Counted from the first letter of the stretch, positions 47,361 through 58,227 are shown. The stretch is DNA of 64,000 nucleotides from Protonemura montana (GCA_947568835.1 OX387606.1:16554001-16618000), one strand, 5' to 3'. The notes: generated by a model not told the origin, from the sequence alone. Program-made: numbers and translations.

Positions 47361-49814
47361 ATGAGGACCCACCAAGTTTGGGGCGCAATGCTAAAGTTGA
47401 GTGCAACGTTTTGTGTGTTCGGATTGTGCATCGCAGCTGACACGGATTCCAAGCCAGCTGGTACCAACCCTCAAGCGGTTCCTTACGCGTCGAGTGCCCC
47501 CAGTGGTGCACGAGTGATCAGCCCTGTGTCCTACGCATTCAGTTCGACGAACTTGTGGCCGGCGAACCCGAAGCCCGTCCCGCAGCTGCCAGCGCCCCCG
47601 ACCAACGCGGCACCGGCACTCCAACGCTACCGGCAACAAGTGCCCTCACCTGTTGGACACCGGCCCGTTCCCCGGGGCCAGGCGCATCGGCTGCCGGCGC
47701 CTGTCGTCGAAAGGGATGCCTCGGCCACGAGGGTATACGAGCACTACGGCCCGAGCAACGTCGCGGCGGCCCCCGCCACCCCCACTGGTGGCACCACTGT
47801 GCACTACGGGGGAGGCGCCGGTGGTCAGGCGCTGCCCGATGGCAACCAAGGGTACGCGAATGTTCCGTCATACAACCCTGAGAACCAGGGGCATCAGGGG
47901 CATCACAACGCTCCACCCGCCCCGAATCAGGGCAGGAACTTTGGATATGGAGTGCATCACGGTAACAACAATGGAAACAACAATGGAAACAACCATGGTA
48001 ACAACAATGGAAACAACAATGGAAACAACAATGGAAACAACCATGGTAACAACAATGGAAACAACAATGGAAACAACAATGGAAACAACAACGGAAACCA
48101 GCGTCCCGTTCATCACAACCAGGACTCCGGCTATCAACAGTATCAAAACAACCCCCCACCGGCTTATCACGATCAGGGAAACAACGGTTACGTGAACCAG
48201 GGACAGACCGACAACGATTACGTGAACCAGGAACAGACCGACAACGGTGACAAGAACTCAGGGCAATCTGACAACGGTTACAACTCCAATGATGAGAGAC
48301 AGAACAGTGACGACAGCAGGGAGGACGACGATGAAGAAAATCACAGTGACTCGTCTGAGCGCAACGAAGAGGAGAACAACGACAACGGGAGTTACAACGA
48401 CGACTCGGGGAGCGCGGAAAACGACGACGAGGAATCGGAAGGACCACCGCCGTCGTACAACGGCGAGTCGAAGTTCGGCGGTTTCCGCAATCACAACGAC
48501 GACCGCGACCACCAGGGCAGTCGCGGCGATTACAGGAGTCGTGACGATGACAGCAGCCGTGACAGTGACAGAAATCGTGATGATTACAGGAGCCGTGACA
48601 GTGACAGAAATCGTGACAACTATAAGAGTCGTGAAAACGACGACAATCGCGACGACGATCGCAACTACGAACGTCGACACGATGAAGAGGAAGGAAGCTA
48701 CCACGGAGCGGCTAGCGGACATCTCGTGGGCGCTGTGGCTCATATTGGTAGCCCTGGGGCCGGTGTTCCTTTGGCTGCCGTGTCTGGACACGGAAGTACG
48801 AATCTAGTAGCAGGACACGGAGTTAGTGCTAATTTGGTGGCAGCACCGAGCCATGGAAGCGTCAGTCATGTGGGCGCTGGAATCGGCGCTGGTTTCCTTG
48901 GAGCAGTTGTTCATGGGGGAAGCGGACACAGCGCCAATTTGGTGGCTGCGTCAAGTCACATTAGTCATGGGGGAGGTGGACACGGAGGCGGTGGACACGG
49001 AGGTGGTGGACACGGAGGCGGTGGACACGGAGGCGGTGGACACGGAGGCGGTGGTCACGGAGGCGGTGGTCACGGAGGCGGTGGACACGGAGGCGGTGCA
49101 CACGGAGGCGGTGGTCACGGAGGCGGAGGAGGCCATGGAGGTGGCGGAGGAGCTGGAGGAAACTTTAAGAAGGTCGGCGGCAAAAAATTTCATTCCAACC
49201 ATAATGCGATATCCGGCAGTAAGGGTGGAAAAGGCTATAAAGCCAACCACGAACACTTCAAGGGCAGCAAAGGCGACTCGGGAAAGGAGGACAAGAAAGG
49301 CTTCAGCAGCGACAACGGTGGCAAAAAATCTTCGGGGGCGAGCGGCGGAGGGTACAGCGACGAGCACCACTTCGGCAAGAAGGGCGGGAAGGGAAACAAG
49401 TACTCGGATAAAGGAAGTTACGGAAAAGGACACAACACGAAAGGAAAGCACAACATCCACAAGTCAAATTCGTCCGGTAAGAAGATCGAGTTCTACGATG
49501 AAGACGACAAAGACGGCGACCACGGCAAGTCTGGAGGCCACGACGGACACCACTCGGAGAAGAAGGGAGGGCACAAGAAGGGCGGTCACAACAAATCCGA
49601 CCAATTTGGGAGTGAATTCAGCAAGAAAGGAGGGCATGACAAAGGGAATCACTACGATGAAGGAGCAGGACATTCGAGTAGTGGTGATCACGGCTCCCAT
49701 CACGACAACGGCGAGTCGTACGGCAAGAAAGGGGGCAGCCAAGGGGGCAAGTCGTCGTCGCACAGCTCGGGCGGTGGCGGCGGAGGCGGCGGAGGTGGAG
49801 GCAAGCATGGTTAA
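47361..49814 (+). CDS. Secreted Asn/Gly/His-rich repeat protein, paralogue of the 516-aa neighbour (817 aa)
   Basis: Single exon with a signal peptide (about residues 1-25, ending CIAAD) and Kozak-like AAAATG. It has a Pro/Ala-rich region to about 190, an NNNG/NNHG tandem block (about 200-247), QTDN(G/D)YVNQ repeats, an acidic stretch (about 307-365), an SRDSDRNRDDY-type Arg/Asp block (about 390-440), a hydrophobic Ala/Val/His segment with repeated SANLVAA (about 450-535), a GGGGH array (about 536-590) and finally the Lys/His/Gly domain shared with the upstream gene (GSKGGKGYKANH, GHNTKGKHNIHK, KHG at the end). The mature part has no cysteine. The composition suggests a cuticle, adhesive or silk-like material; the true role is unknown. 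The long frames on its other strand and other frames are by-products of GGN/AAC repeats. Confidence 0.9.
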   Translation: MRTHQVWGAMLKLSATFCVFGLCIAADTDSKPAGTNPQAVPYASSAPSGARVISPVSYAFSSTNLWPANPKPVPQLPAPPTNAAPALQRYRQQVPSPVGHRPVPRGQAHRLPAPVVERDASATRVYEHYGPSNVAAAPATPTGGTTVHYGGGAGGQALPDGNQGYANVPSYNPENQGHQGHHNAPPAPNQGRNFGYGVHHGNNNGNNNGNNHGNNNGNNNGNNNGNNHGNNNGNNNGNNNGNNNGNQRPVHHNQDSGYQQYQNNPPPAYHDQGNNGYVNQGQTDNDYVNQEQTDNGDKNSGQSDNGYNSNDERQNSDDSREDDDEENHSDSSERNEEENNDNGSYNDDSGSAENDDEESEGPPPSYNGESKFGGFRNHNDDRDHQGSRGDYRSRDDDSSRDSDRNRDDYRSRDSDRNRDNYKSRENDDNRDDDRNYERRHDEEEGSYHGAASGHLVGAVAHIGSPGAGVPLAAVSGHGSTNLVAGHGVSANLVAAPSHGSVSHVGAGIGAGFLGAVVHGGSGHSANLVAASSHISHGGGGHGGGGHGGGGHGGGGHGGGGHGGGGHGGGGHGGGGHGGGAHGGGGHGGGGGHGGGGGAGGNFKKVGGKKFHSNHNAISGSKGGKGYKANHEHFKGSKGDSGKEDKKGFSSDNGGKKSSGASGGGYSDEHHFGKKGGKGNKYSDKGSYGKGHNTKGKHNIHKSNSSGKKIEFYDEDDKDGDHGKSGGHDGHHSEKKGGHKKGGHNKSDQFGSEFSKKGGHDKGNHYDEGAGHSSSGDHGSHHDNGESYGKKGGSQGGKSSSHSSGGGGGGGGGGGKHG
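47959..48102 (+). repeat. In-frame 12-nt tandem repeat (Asn-Asn-Asn-Gly)
   Basis: Twelve units of the type GGN-AAC-AAC-AAT, with every fourth to fifth unit carrying His (CAT) in place of the third Asn. The larger NNNG...NNHG period points to expansion of a multi-unit block. Confidence 0.9.
48968..49130 (+). repeat. In-frame 15-nt tandem repeat (Gly-Gly-Gly-Gly-His)
   Basis: About eleven near-identical units of GGAGGCGGTGGACAC type; differences are mostly A/T at the first base of the His or last Gly codon, and one unit has Ala for Gly. The near identity suggests recent expansion. Confidence 0.92.
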
Positions 49815-50004
49815 GCTAAGTAGGTACCTAGGTACACATTGCCGAAAGCATTAGCTTCTATAATTCGCCTGGGATGAATGTCATTAATTTGCCAAAACCT
49901 GTGATTTGTTATTAGTGTGAATGATATACTTTTGTTGTGAATGTCAATCTAACATTAAGTTTAAAAATTAGGTTTAAATTGTTGTTATCGTTGTGTTTAA
50001 GTAG

Positions 50005-50010
50005 AATAAA
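50005..50010 (+). promoter_or_regulatory. Poly(A) signal
   Basis: AATAAA, 190 bases after the stop of the 817-residue protein gene. Confidence 0.75.
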
Positions 50011-51150
50011 AATATGACACCCTGGTGTTAGAAACGAAAATTCTATCAACAAAATTTACCCAAACTTCCGGTATTCACTTTCTTGATCCAGAGAGCCCTG
50101 CTACCTATTTTATTTGATTTTGCACCAAATCCTCGGAACGGCAAGCAATACTTCTTGCACAGTTCTTAGTGGTCTAAGCATGTCGAAGCAAATAAAGATC
50201 ATCATTACTTCTGATTTCTTTTCAACTAATACTGATGAAGGAGAAGCGCCAAATATCTGCGAAACTCCCGATGCTGTTTCGATATTTGCCATTTTGATTC
50301 CACCCTCGTTATTTAGTCTAATCGTAGATTCGAAAAAAACATTCCGCAAATCTCTCATTGAAACTGTTTGGTTACAAGGGCAGTGGTTCGATTCATTTAT
50401 GGTATTTACAATACCGCTCTAACGACGCAATCGATCATTGTAAGTAATAATTACCTACCTTCATAAATGTTATTACGACTCCAATTAAATAGGGCTTGTC
50501 ACTGTCATGCATTCCAAACTTTTATTCACCGTACGATAATAGGAATAGTATTTCACGTATTTCACAACACGACTTGAAAAATAATACCTATCGCATGTAA
50601 AGTCATTAAATTACGAGGAATTTTATTCTATTTTCAGAGTATAAACCCTGCTTTTACAGAAAAAACTTACATATTTAGCGTATTCGTTCCATCAAAAACA
50701 GTTCGCTTTTTTCGAAAGCTCTGAAGTTTTGGTTACAAAATTGCGTATAATATGCGAAAGTTTTAATCTTTGTGCCCACGCACAACCAAACGAGTCGCAC
50801 TTACAAGTTGGTTGGGGTAGAAGCATGCGGTCTGCAAACAAGAACGAATAACCCACGCAACTTATAATTAACCACAGTTTTGTTTATATAAAAACATCTT
50901 CAATCAATTAAAACATTTTTAGAGACGCAACCCAATACATTTCAGATTATTTCCGCTTGAAAACATTGTGAGATCAAACAAAGTATACCATCGAAATTTT
51001 ATGAAATGAATCAGACTACCCTAGGGTTCTCATTAAATTGTTGATATTTATTTAAATAGCCGTTTCACGCGACTAAGAGACCAGAGACACAACATTTTAA
51101 ACAATTTTGTAATGATTTTCAAGATATGTAGTAAAACGTAGACAGCTTAC

Positions 51151-51300
51151 CTCGCGATTCGGGTCGATTGAGATTAGCTCGAGCAAGGGTTCGTATATTG
51201 TTGCCTACTTGAGCGGACCAGCGGACCAGCAAAATGTTCACGCGACCACGATGGCAAGCGACTAAAACGTCAGTGATGCCACACAACGGCGCCATCTTGG
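51151..51300 (-). other. Candidate first exon of an unidentified minus-strand transcript
   Basis: Reading the minus strand, CCAAGATGGCGCCG (a YY1/Pho-like promoter word that also contains an ATG at 51295) begins an open frame of 48 codons ending CGCGAG|GTAAGC, a good donor. The patch is GC-rich within AT-rich DNA. The predicted N-terminus (MAPLCGITDVLVACHRGR) matches no family I know, and no following exon could be found to its left, so it may be a non-coding or coding first exon. Confidence 0.35.
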
Positions 51301-51481
51301 GGGGTAATGTCACGACAGTGATAACCAGAGGTTATATCCTAAAGCCGAATTGCTTTGAAGACCGGACCCAAAGAGTAAATCTGAGAACAAACCAGAATAA
51401 ATGGCCTTGTTTAGGTAAAGGTCAAAGGTCTGGACAAATACCTGACATAATGATGGTCTACTTGATTTATTCTTAGCACAA

Positions 51482-51723
51482 GTTTTTAGAAAAACTATTT
51501 GAACTGGGTTTTGAATGCTAAGTAAAGGATAACTAAATTTTCCGACGTTTCGTAACATATACTAGTTACTTCTTCAGAGTTACAGCATTATTAAAACAAA
51601 ATTTAATTTCAAGGACTGCTCAAACTTCTGAAGAAGTAACTAGTATATGTTACGAAACGTCGGGAAATTTAGTTGTCCTTTACTTAGCATTCAAAACCCA
51701 GTTCAAATAGTTTTTCTAAAAAC
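51482..51723. mobile_element. Foldback element with two hammerhead-like motifs
   Basis: Two 96-bp arms (51482-51577 and 51628-51723) are inverted copies differing at only two positions, around a 50-bp spacer. Each arm contains CTGAAGA, a GTAAC...GTTAC stem-loop and GAAACGTC, on opposite strands (51544-51577 minus, 51628-51661 plus). The 13-bp word acctgacataatg occurs at 51440-51452 and 51722-51734, flanking the unit as a target-site duplication would. It has no coding capacity. It is probably a non-autonomous element; a link to Penelope-like elements is inferred from the motif. Confidence 0.75.
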
Positions 51724-53565
51724 CTGACATAATGTTTATGCCCGTTGTTATTGAGATTTAGGGACCATAGAGCGAAGGTTGTGGACCTACAGGTATGATA
51801 TAAATTGGCCATATGCTGGAAAAAATTAGCTTCTTCTCTTCCTGGAAGACCCCTACAGACGACAATTTCAAATGGTTTTCAGTGACTTTCTCGCTAAACA
51901 AAGCGATAGAAAATCACAAATTTTCTTTTTGTCACGGCACGATAGCATTTGTTTTATGTGATGACAGGATCCGATGTTTTATTTCCTTTTAAAATTTTGT
52001 AATACTAAAATAATGCTGTTTGTTTTAACGCTTAAAATAAATCAAACATAAATTAGCTAGCTGACCTTTGGTGATTTCGACCTAGTTTAATAATGGTGGT
52101 CAACTTGCACGGATGACAATTTGGCTAATAGTCAACTGTAATTAACCTCTCTTGTTCATATTGTACACGAACGTAATTAGAACGCTTACCGCTTCCACCC
52201 TTGCTATAACACCTTGCTTAATAACGCCTATGTTGCACGTGAGAATAAGGTAAGACAATGCCGATACTGGTAACTTTAGAGAATTCCACGCCAAATAAAA
52301 GTCATCCAAAGAAAAGTACGAAAAATTAAATTAAGAATCATGCAATCGGTGGATTATAAATGTGTTTGGTATCGTGTTCCTGTTGGCGTGGGTTCTTGCA
52401 CAAGCAAGAAAATAAAAAACTGAGGAATGAATTGTTTTTGTTGAAATTTAACACACCATTAAATCTTGTATGCCTGACAGTATTTTTTTTTTTTTTTTTT
52501 AAAGTTGGCGATGAAAAAGGCTATCTTAGAAAAATTATTTTAATGTCAAGCCCTTTCTCGCTGGTAATTATTTTAAAATTCTTTAGAATTTCAGGAAGAT
52601 AATTAGTCAGGATTTGTGCCCCTCTAATCCTTACAACCTATGGTGGTATTGTATGGTGGCATAGACTCCAAGGCATAGGTATACAATGCACGTCTTTTTC
52701 GTATTTCTCACATATTTCTCTCCCACAAAGGAGATAGCCAGGGAATTCAAGTCAAATATGTTTCTTCTGTCCCCTACATACCAAATATACTGACAATGCA
52801 GGTTAAAAGACACCACCCTAACAATTCCTTTCTCTATGACACAAATCCACCTAACAAGTAACAACATTTTGTTCTGAGGATCTGGCACCTCCATACCCTG
52901 GCTCTCAAGGCGACGGTGCTAGAATGCATCCCGCATTACTGCAACTAAACTAACGTCGCTTTCATGGACAGTAAATTTGAAAAGAAAATTAAATTAACTC
53001 TTAATGTTCTTTATTTTAATTTATTTCGTGCTTCTTGTAAAATTATTTTTAACGTAGTTTTGGTGACTTTGGGATACCAGATTAATTATTTAATTTAAAT
53101 ATGCTTTCTGGAATCTCATTTTCAAGGAATATCCAACAGGTTTTTAGAAAATTCGAACTTTCAAAGGTCTAATAAAATAACTATGTGCTGTATTTCTGTT
53201 AAAAAAAACCAAAAAATTGCTGTATTATTTCGAGTATTAAATTAAAACTTAACACAGATTGTTAATTGAGATCAATTCTATTAGGTTACTTATTATATAA
53301 GAGTTTCTCTCAGATTAACGATGCTTTGTCCCTCTTGCATTTACTTCATAGCTTTCTATGTCACATCATATTTTAAAATTTACCGTCATCAAAGAGAATT
53401 TGCGGAAAAAAATTTGGGAATTAAATTTTTTTTTGACGTTTTGTTATAAAATCTGTGGTTATAGCATAAATCGTTGATGCAGAAATTACACTATGTGTAT
53501 TAGGTAGTGGTGTGTAGTGCGCCATAATTCTGGATATGTGTTAGGGGAAAATTAAAGTGGAGGGA

Positions 53566-53690
53566 TTACGAAACTTATCGAGAGAAGTAAAGCGATTGTA
53601 GTAAGCCGTGATAGATAACTTGCTATGTAACACTAGTTATCTATCTTGGCTTACCATTATTGCTTCACTTCTCTAGGTATGTTCTGTAAC
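53566..53690. repeat. Imperfect long hairpin (125 bp)
   Basis: Left arm 53566-53620 pairs with right arm 53635-53690 around a loop of about 13 bases; the inner 40 positions match about 80 percent and the outer 20 about 75 percent. It could be an old inverted-repeat transposon or a microRNA-like precursor. No known microRNA seed was recognised. Confidence 0.6.
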
Positions 53691-55301
53691 TATTACATTT
53701 TCATAGTTCCCTAAAGCATCATTTTGGCACACTTCACTCTAACATGCTAGTTTATATTGTTATCTGTATAACAATGCAAAGGTTTTTTAAATTATTCATT
53801 GATACGATTCTGTCACAATCACATTTTGTGTTAACGTTTCTCTGCACAACCAAGTATTTCGGTATTTATGTTATATCTGGTGTAGGTAATACATCAAACT
53901 TAAATATTATAAAATAGCTGCAGAAAATGTGCACCATAGAATCGATAAACTAATGTGTAATTATCACCAACAGTCACTCACTGGGGAAACGAAAGGAATT
54001 GATAAAATAACTTACCGAAGAAGTATTGGTAGCATGCGCAAGGTGATGAAAGGTATGACTTTTTGGTTACCGCCTTGTTCACACTGTGTACGTTCAAACA
54101 ATTCTGTGTTTACAAGGTACTTTATGACAACTTTGTACCATTCTTCGTCCTGGCAATCGGGGATCACTAATTCGGTATGTTGCACTTCTTTCTTTGAACC
54201 AGTCTCTTGAACCTATACAGGACTATTTGCCATCTTCAGATCACTATCTCTACTACTATACCGTCCACCGGCATTATCCAAAAGAAACCAGAACCACTAC
54301 ATTTTATAATGTTAGAATGTGCTCAGCTGTGGCCTGGATAACTACTGTGTAACATAAGTACATAGTACCACCGATAAAATAACCTATGGTACTTTAGAAC
54401 CTTTAATAGATGCTAGTACCTATTAGAAAAGTATCTACCTGAGAAACAATCAAGCAAGTAAATAAATTTGTCACCCAAAAATAGAGGCCCCAGGAGAAAC
54501 TCTCTGTTCACTTGATAGTGAGTAAATTTCAAATGTATGCAAGTTGAAAACAAGGCTCAGGTGTTCTAATAATTGTTCAAGAAAAATGTACTAAATCCCC
54601 CCCCCCCCTCCCCTGCCCTGTAAGATGCTCAATAATGTCAATTCTCCCGTTGACATAGGCTGTAACCAGAACACTATCAGCATTTCTGCATTTTTACACA
54701 TCACCACTTGAAAACTTCAGTCAAGTTGCATTCCCTCTCTTTTACACCTTTCTACAACCTACCTACCTTTCATACCTTTCTCCACCTTTTTACAACTTTA
54801 CTGCATGTAGCTCTTGAAATAATTTCAGTCTTGGATAATGTATGCTTTGATGAGTAACATTGTCTGGCCCACAAACACTATATTTCAGGCAGTGTCAAGC
54901 ATTTTGGTGGAAGCTCCAACTTAAAGCTTAAGTTGTTAATAAATGCAAAATAAATAAATTAACAATTTACCCAAAAAGCAATACGTAACTTTATGTAGCC
55001 CTGAATATGGTTTAATTTTTAGTGGACATAATCAATGCCATGAGCGTCTCAATTCTAGGGCAACTGTGGGATGAATAGCATAGCCAAAGACCACATTAGG
55101 TAGTGTAACTGCTCAAGGTTTCAGTGTAACTAGTTTTAGTATGAAAATTAACTAATGTTGCATACTGTAGTTACATCGTTTAAAATTTAGGGATTTCAGC
55201 AAACAAATTTAATATCATAAATTAAATAAAAATATATACCAGGGAGTAAAATATTCAATGTTGTAATAGAAATATGAGGGAGAGCCAAAAATAGATTTAG
55301 T

Positions 55302-55307
55302 TTTATT
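55302..55307 (-). promoter_or_regulatory. Poly(A) signal of MCTS1
   Basis: Complement of AATAAA, 26 bases after the MCTS1 stop. A second AATAAA overlaps the stop codon itself (55329-55334). The 3' UTR is therefore probably very short. Confidence 0.6.
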
Positions 55308-55332
55308 CATATTTCGTAAGAGCTTTGTTTTA

Positions 55333-57653
55333 TTATTTGATAGGTTTCATTTGCCATAAGCCATCATTCAGATAATGAAAGTTTTCCACGCCCACTCCCT
55401 TGTTCACCTTGGCACTGAAAAAATTAAGACGTCATTAGAACATTTTAGGTGAAGAAAATTTAATTGTGTAAATAAAAACAACGCTTACATTTCCTCAGTA
55501 GACAGAGACGTTGATCCAACGGCCAACGCATGTTCCTTTCCTTCTGCCATTATTGCCTGGTTGAAATTGTAGTCAAGGAAAAGTCAAGAAAGCAGCAGCT
55601 AATTCTTCATGTTGAAAGATAAATCTACCACTATAGGTTTAAATGCGGACAAAAGTGAGATACCCTGTCCAGAATTATGAAAGAATCACAAAAGATAACC
55701 AGGACTACTTGATTCTACTAACGTTCATGTTTATCAATACCCAGTATTTAAAAGAAAGAATATGATAATCAAGAATTTTATTATGAACACTCCTACCCTT
55801 ACCGGCCCTAAAACTAACAGTTTCGAGGGAAGAAGAACGAAGGACAAAATGGGTTTCTCCCATCACAACAAGCCTGAAAGTTTTTTGCTTTTCGGTAGGT
55901 TTCGTATCTCTTTCTTTCTTCCCCATTATTTATCTCAGCCGGTACTCTTTCACAATAACAAGCATTCCAAAGGATGCACAATAAACCTTTTTTAGAAATA
56001 TTTTTTCCCATAGCTTCCCTATATATATATATATATATATGTATGAGACTTGTTTAAAAAACAATGGTCCATATTACGAGACCTTGAAAGGATACAACTA
56101 CTGTGCCTTTTCCAACTGGAGTCATCTTGGCACCTGGTGAAGTCAGCCCCGGGCACATTATGTTGGCACCGCTGAGCACAAAGCGAATTGCTCCTTTGTC
56201 GACCTGCTCCCAAGGCAAGATGAACGGATCTGCACAAAAAATTAATCCACAATGTAAAAATATGCAATGTGCCACCCAGTTAATGATTATTAATTTTATG
56301 GCACTGCTTGAAATTTCCGCAAAGTCAATCTTACATTTGTGAAGGAGTCGTAATGTGGGAATCCAGGAACCATCTCTATGGCGAAAAAATAGCAGCTCTC
56401 CGGCTGCATTGACGAGTATTTCTATATGATCATGGCTGTAAATAAATATAAAATGGAATTAAAAAATGTGATTATGTTCCTCTAGTCTATATTATACTTT
56501 GTTAGCAGCACTGCCATATCAAGTTGGAGAAGATGGGACACATTATCATGTCACAGCTGTTTGGCAAACTAAAGTAAACAAGTACAGAGTGAATTGCAAA
56601 CAGACCAACCGGCTATCCAACATCTAAGAGGAGTGTCTACAACTAAAGCTCCAATTTGTAATTATAATCAAAATCAAACTTGTCAGTTTTACCAGGAGAC
56701 TCGACTCCTTGCATGCTTTTGATAGTGATATTTTTTAAATGTACGTTAAGTTTACGATTTGTTATAAGGTGCATTTAATACATTTGTATGTACTACAAAT
56801 ATTTAGGTTACGAGGGTTCAAAATTAGGGTCTTGGTACCTACTCTGAGGCAGATAATAATAGCCAGATAAACACGAACAAAATTTGCGTTTGAAGCAAAA
56901 TAATAATTTATTTTATCAGATATCCAAAAAAGTATCAATCAACTCTTTCCCATTCAACATCCGTGAATCTCTTGTTATAAGAAGAGCGATGAAACTAGTA
57001 AGTGGGCTTATTTTGTTTAAAGAAAAGAAAATGTTCAAGTGAAAATTGAAGGTTCTTCCCCCTCTACTGTCTGTTTGTCAGAAACCTGTAAAATTAGTCT
57101 AGATACACGTGTGCCTATTTCTAAAGCAATTCAGTGTGGCATATAAACGAAAACTGCCTTACGGCCTTTGTTACTTAAGTTTAGACCTAATAGTAATATA
57201 ACATTCATTTTCAACGCTTGCCCTATATTGAGATGGTGTACATATGCACAACTCAAAATGTAAGTGCATGACATTTACTTATTAAAAAAAGGTTTGAATC
57301 AAAAAATTCAGCAACAATAACACAGTCTCCCAGACACAATTATGCTATAATCAATTACCATTTGACAATGCGATAGGTATCCTTCTTTGGGAGAATGCTA
57401 TCCACATACGTCTCCAAATGAGGATACTGCTCTACAAGCTTTGTACGAATTCCCTTTTGAACAGAAGACTTTAATTGTTGTATTCCTGACACACTCTCCT
57501 TCTCCTCAAACCTGCAATCAAAACGAAAACATTATTTGAGACCGGGGAAGCCAACCATGGAAAGAAAGAGCCTCAGTATATACGATGGGCAGTTCTTAGG
57601 ATTCTGAAACATAAGTAAAATTATCTCGAGTATCGAACGTACTTTTTAAACAT
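55333..57653 (-). CDS. MCTS1: MCTS1, PUA-domain translation re-initiation factor
   Basis: Six exons on the minus strand: 57643-57653, 57359-57511, 56335-56435, 56096-56229, 55489-55556 and 55333-55414. They give 182 residues, against 181 in human. Exon 1 codes only MFK plus two bases of the next Lys codon. The middle ([18 protein letters not shown]) and PUA domain ([20 protein letters not shown] then [15 protein letters not shown]) and the end (GLWQMKPIK) match the family closely. MCTS1 pairs with DENR to release tRNA from post-termination 40S subunits and to restart translation after short upstream frames; the DENR gene is not in this window. The fourth intron (55557-56095) has GTATCCTTT at its 5' end and TTCCTTGAC 16 bases before AG, the signature of a U12-type intron. 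The gene diverges from WDR18. Confidence 0.97.
56021..56040. repeat. (TA)n microsatellite
   Basis: Ten AT units inside the U12-type intron of MCTS1, about 55 bases from its 5' splice site. Confidence 0.95.
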
Positions 57654-58227
57654 GGTTCACAATTTTAAATAAGAATAATGACAGTAAATAAGTCGAATGT
57701 AAACGAAGTTCTACCCAATTAACCAAGACAATTATCGACCGCTAGACAAGCAGCTGTTCTGTTCAAGGCTACCAACCTGCCAAGTCGAGTTGTGCCAACA
57801 TCGCCAACCTAAATAAGTTTGGGTTCGTCCTAACTTTGGTCCTAACGTCCTCACGTGCGCTTTAATTCTTTTTGGATTTAATATCACATCAACTAGAGGT
57901 AAGCGCGAATTTCAGTACCAAACAAGCTAAAATTCTTTCACTTATTTTGCAAAGTCTCGAAGATATGATAATATATCCTTCACGTTCAAACTATGACATG
58001 ATGACAGGATATAACCCTACTTTTGAGCGCAAATGGTAATCCAAACAATTTCTTTGGAGGCATTTAAAAAAAAAAATAGTAATAATAATAACTAATAATT
58101 TCTGTAAGTCACTGTGTCAGAAAATGACTAACAATGCTTTGTTTTTGTTGCAGAGCAAGCAAATTGACCTACCAACGTTTCAGTTTGGATACCCATTGGC
58201 ACAAGCTCCTGGGACACTAACACAATC
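57654..58227. promoter_or_regulatory. Bidirectional promoter region of MCTS1 and WDR18, with WDR18 leader intron
   Basis: The two ATGs are only 574 bases apart on opposite strands. On the plus strand a GTAAGC donor at 57899-57904 and a TTGCAG acceptor ending at 58153 mark a probable intron in the WDR18 leader, which places the WDR18 start near 57.8 kb. No TATA box is evident between the genes, as usual for housekeeping pairs; a CACGTG-like word lies at about 57851. Confidence 0.6.

Larger units (their letters stand above)
50011..55301. other. Intergenic stretch left of MCTS1
   Basis: Apart from the candidate first exon, the foldback element and the hairpin, no gene could be supported. A minus-strand frame at 52631-52894 is open for 87 codons but unrecognised and interrupted just upstream. 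Confidence 0.5.

Noticed and set aside
47539-49854. Several long frames (up to 342 codons) in other frames and on the minus strand of the 817-residue gene
   Set aside because: They are produced by the AAC/GGN/GAC repeat codons and have repetitive Thr/Met, Val or Cys/His content with no start context.
52631-52894. 87-codon minus-strand frame (MEVPDPQNKMLLLVRW...)
   Set aside because: It looks protein-like and continues upstream past a stop, but I cannot assign it to any family and see no exon borders.
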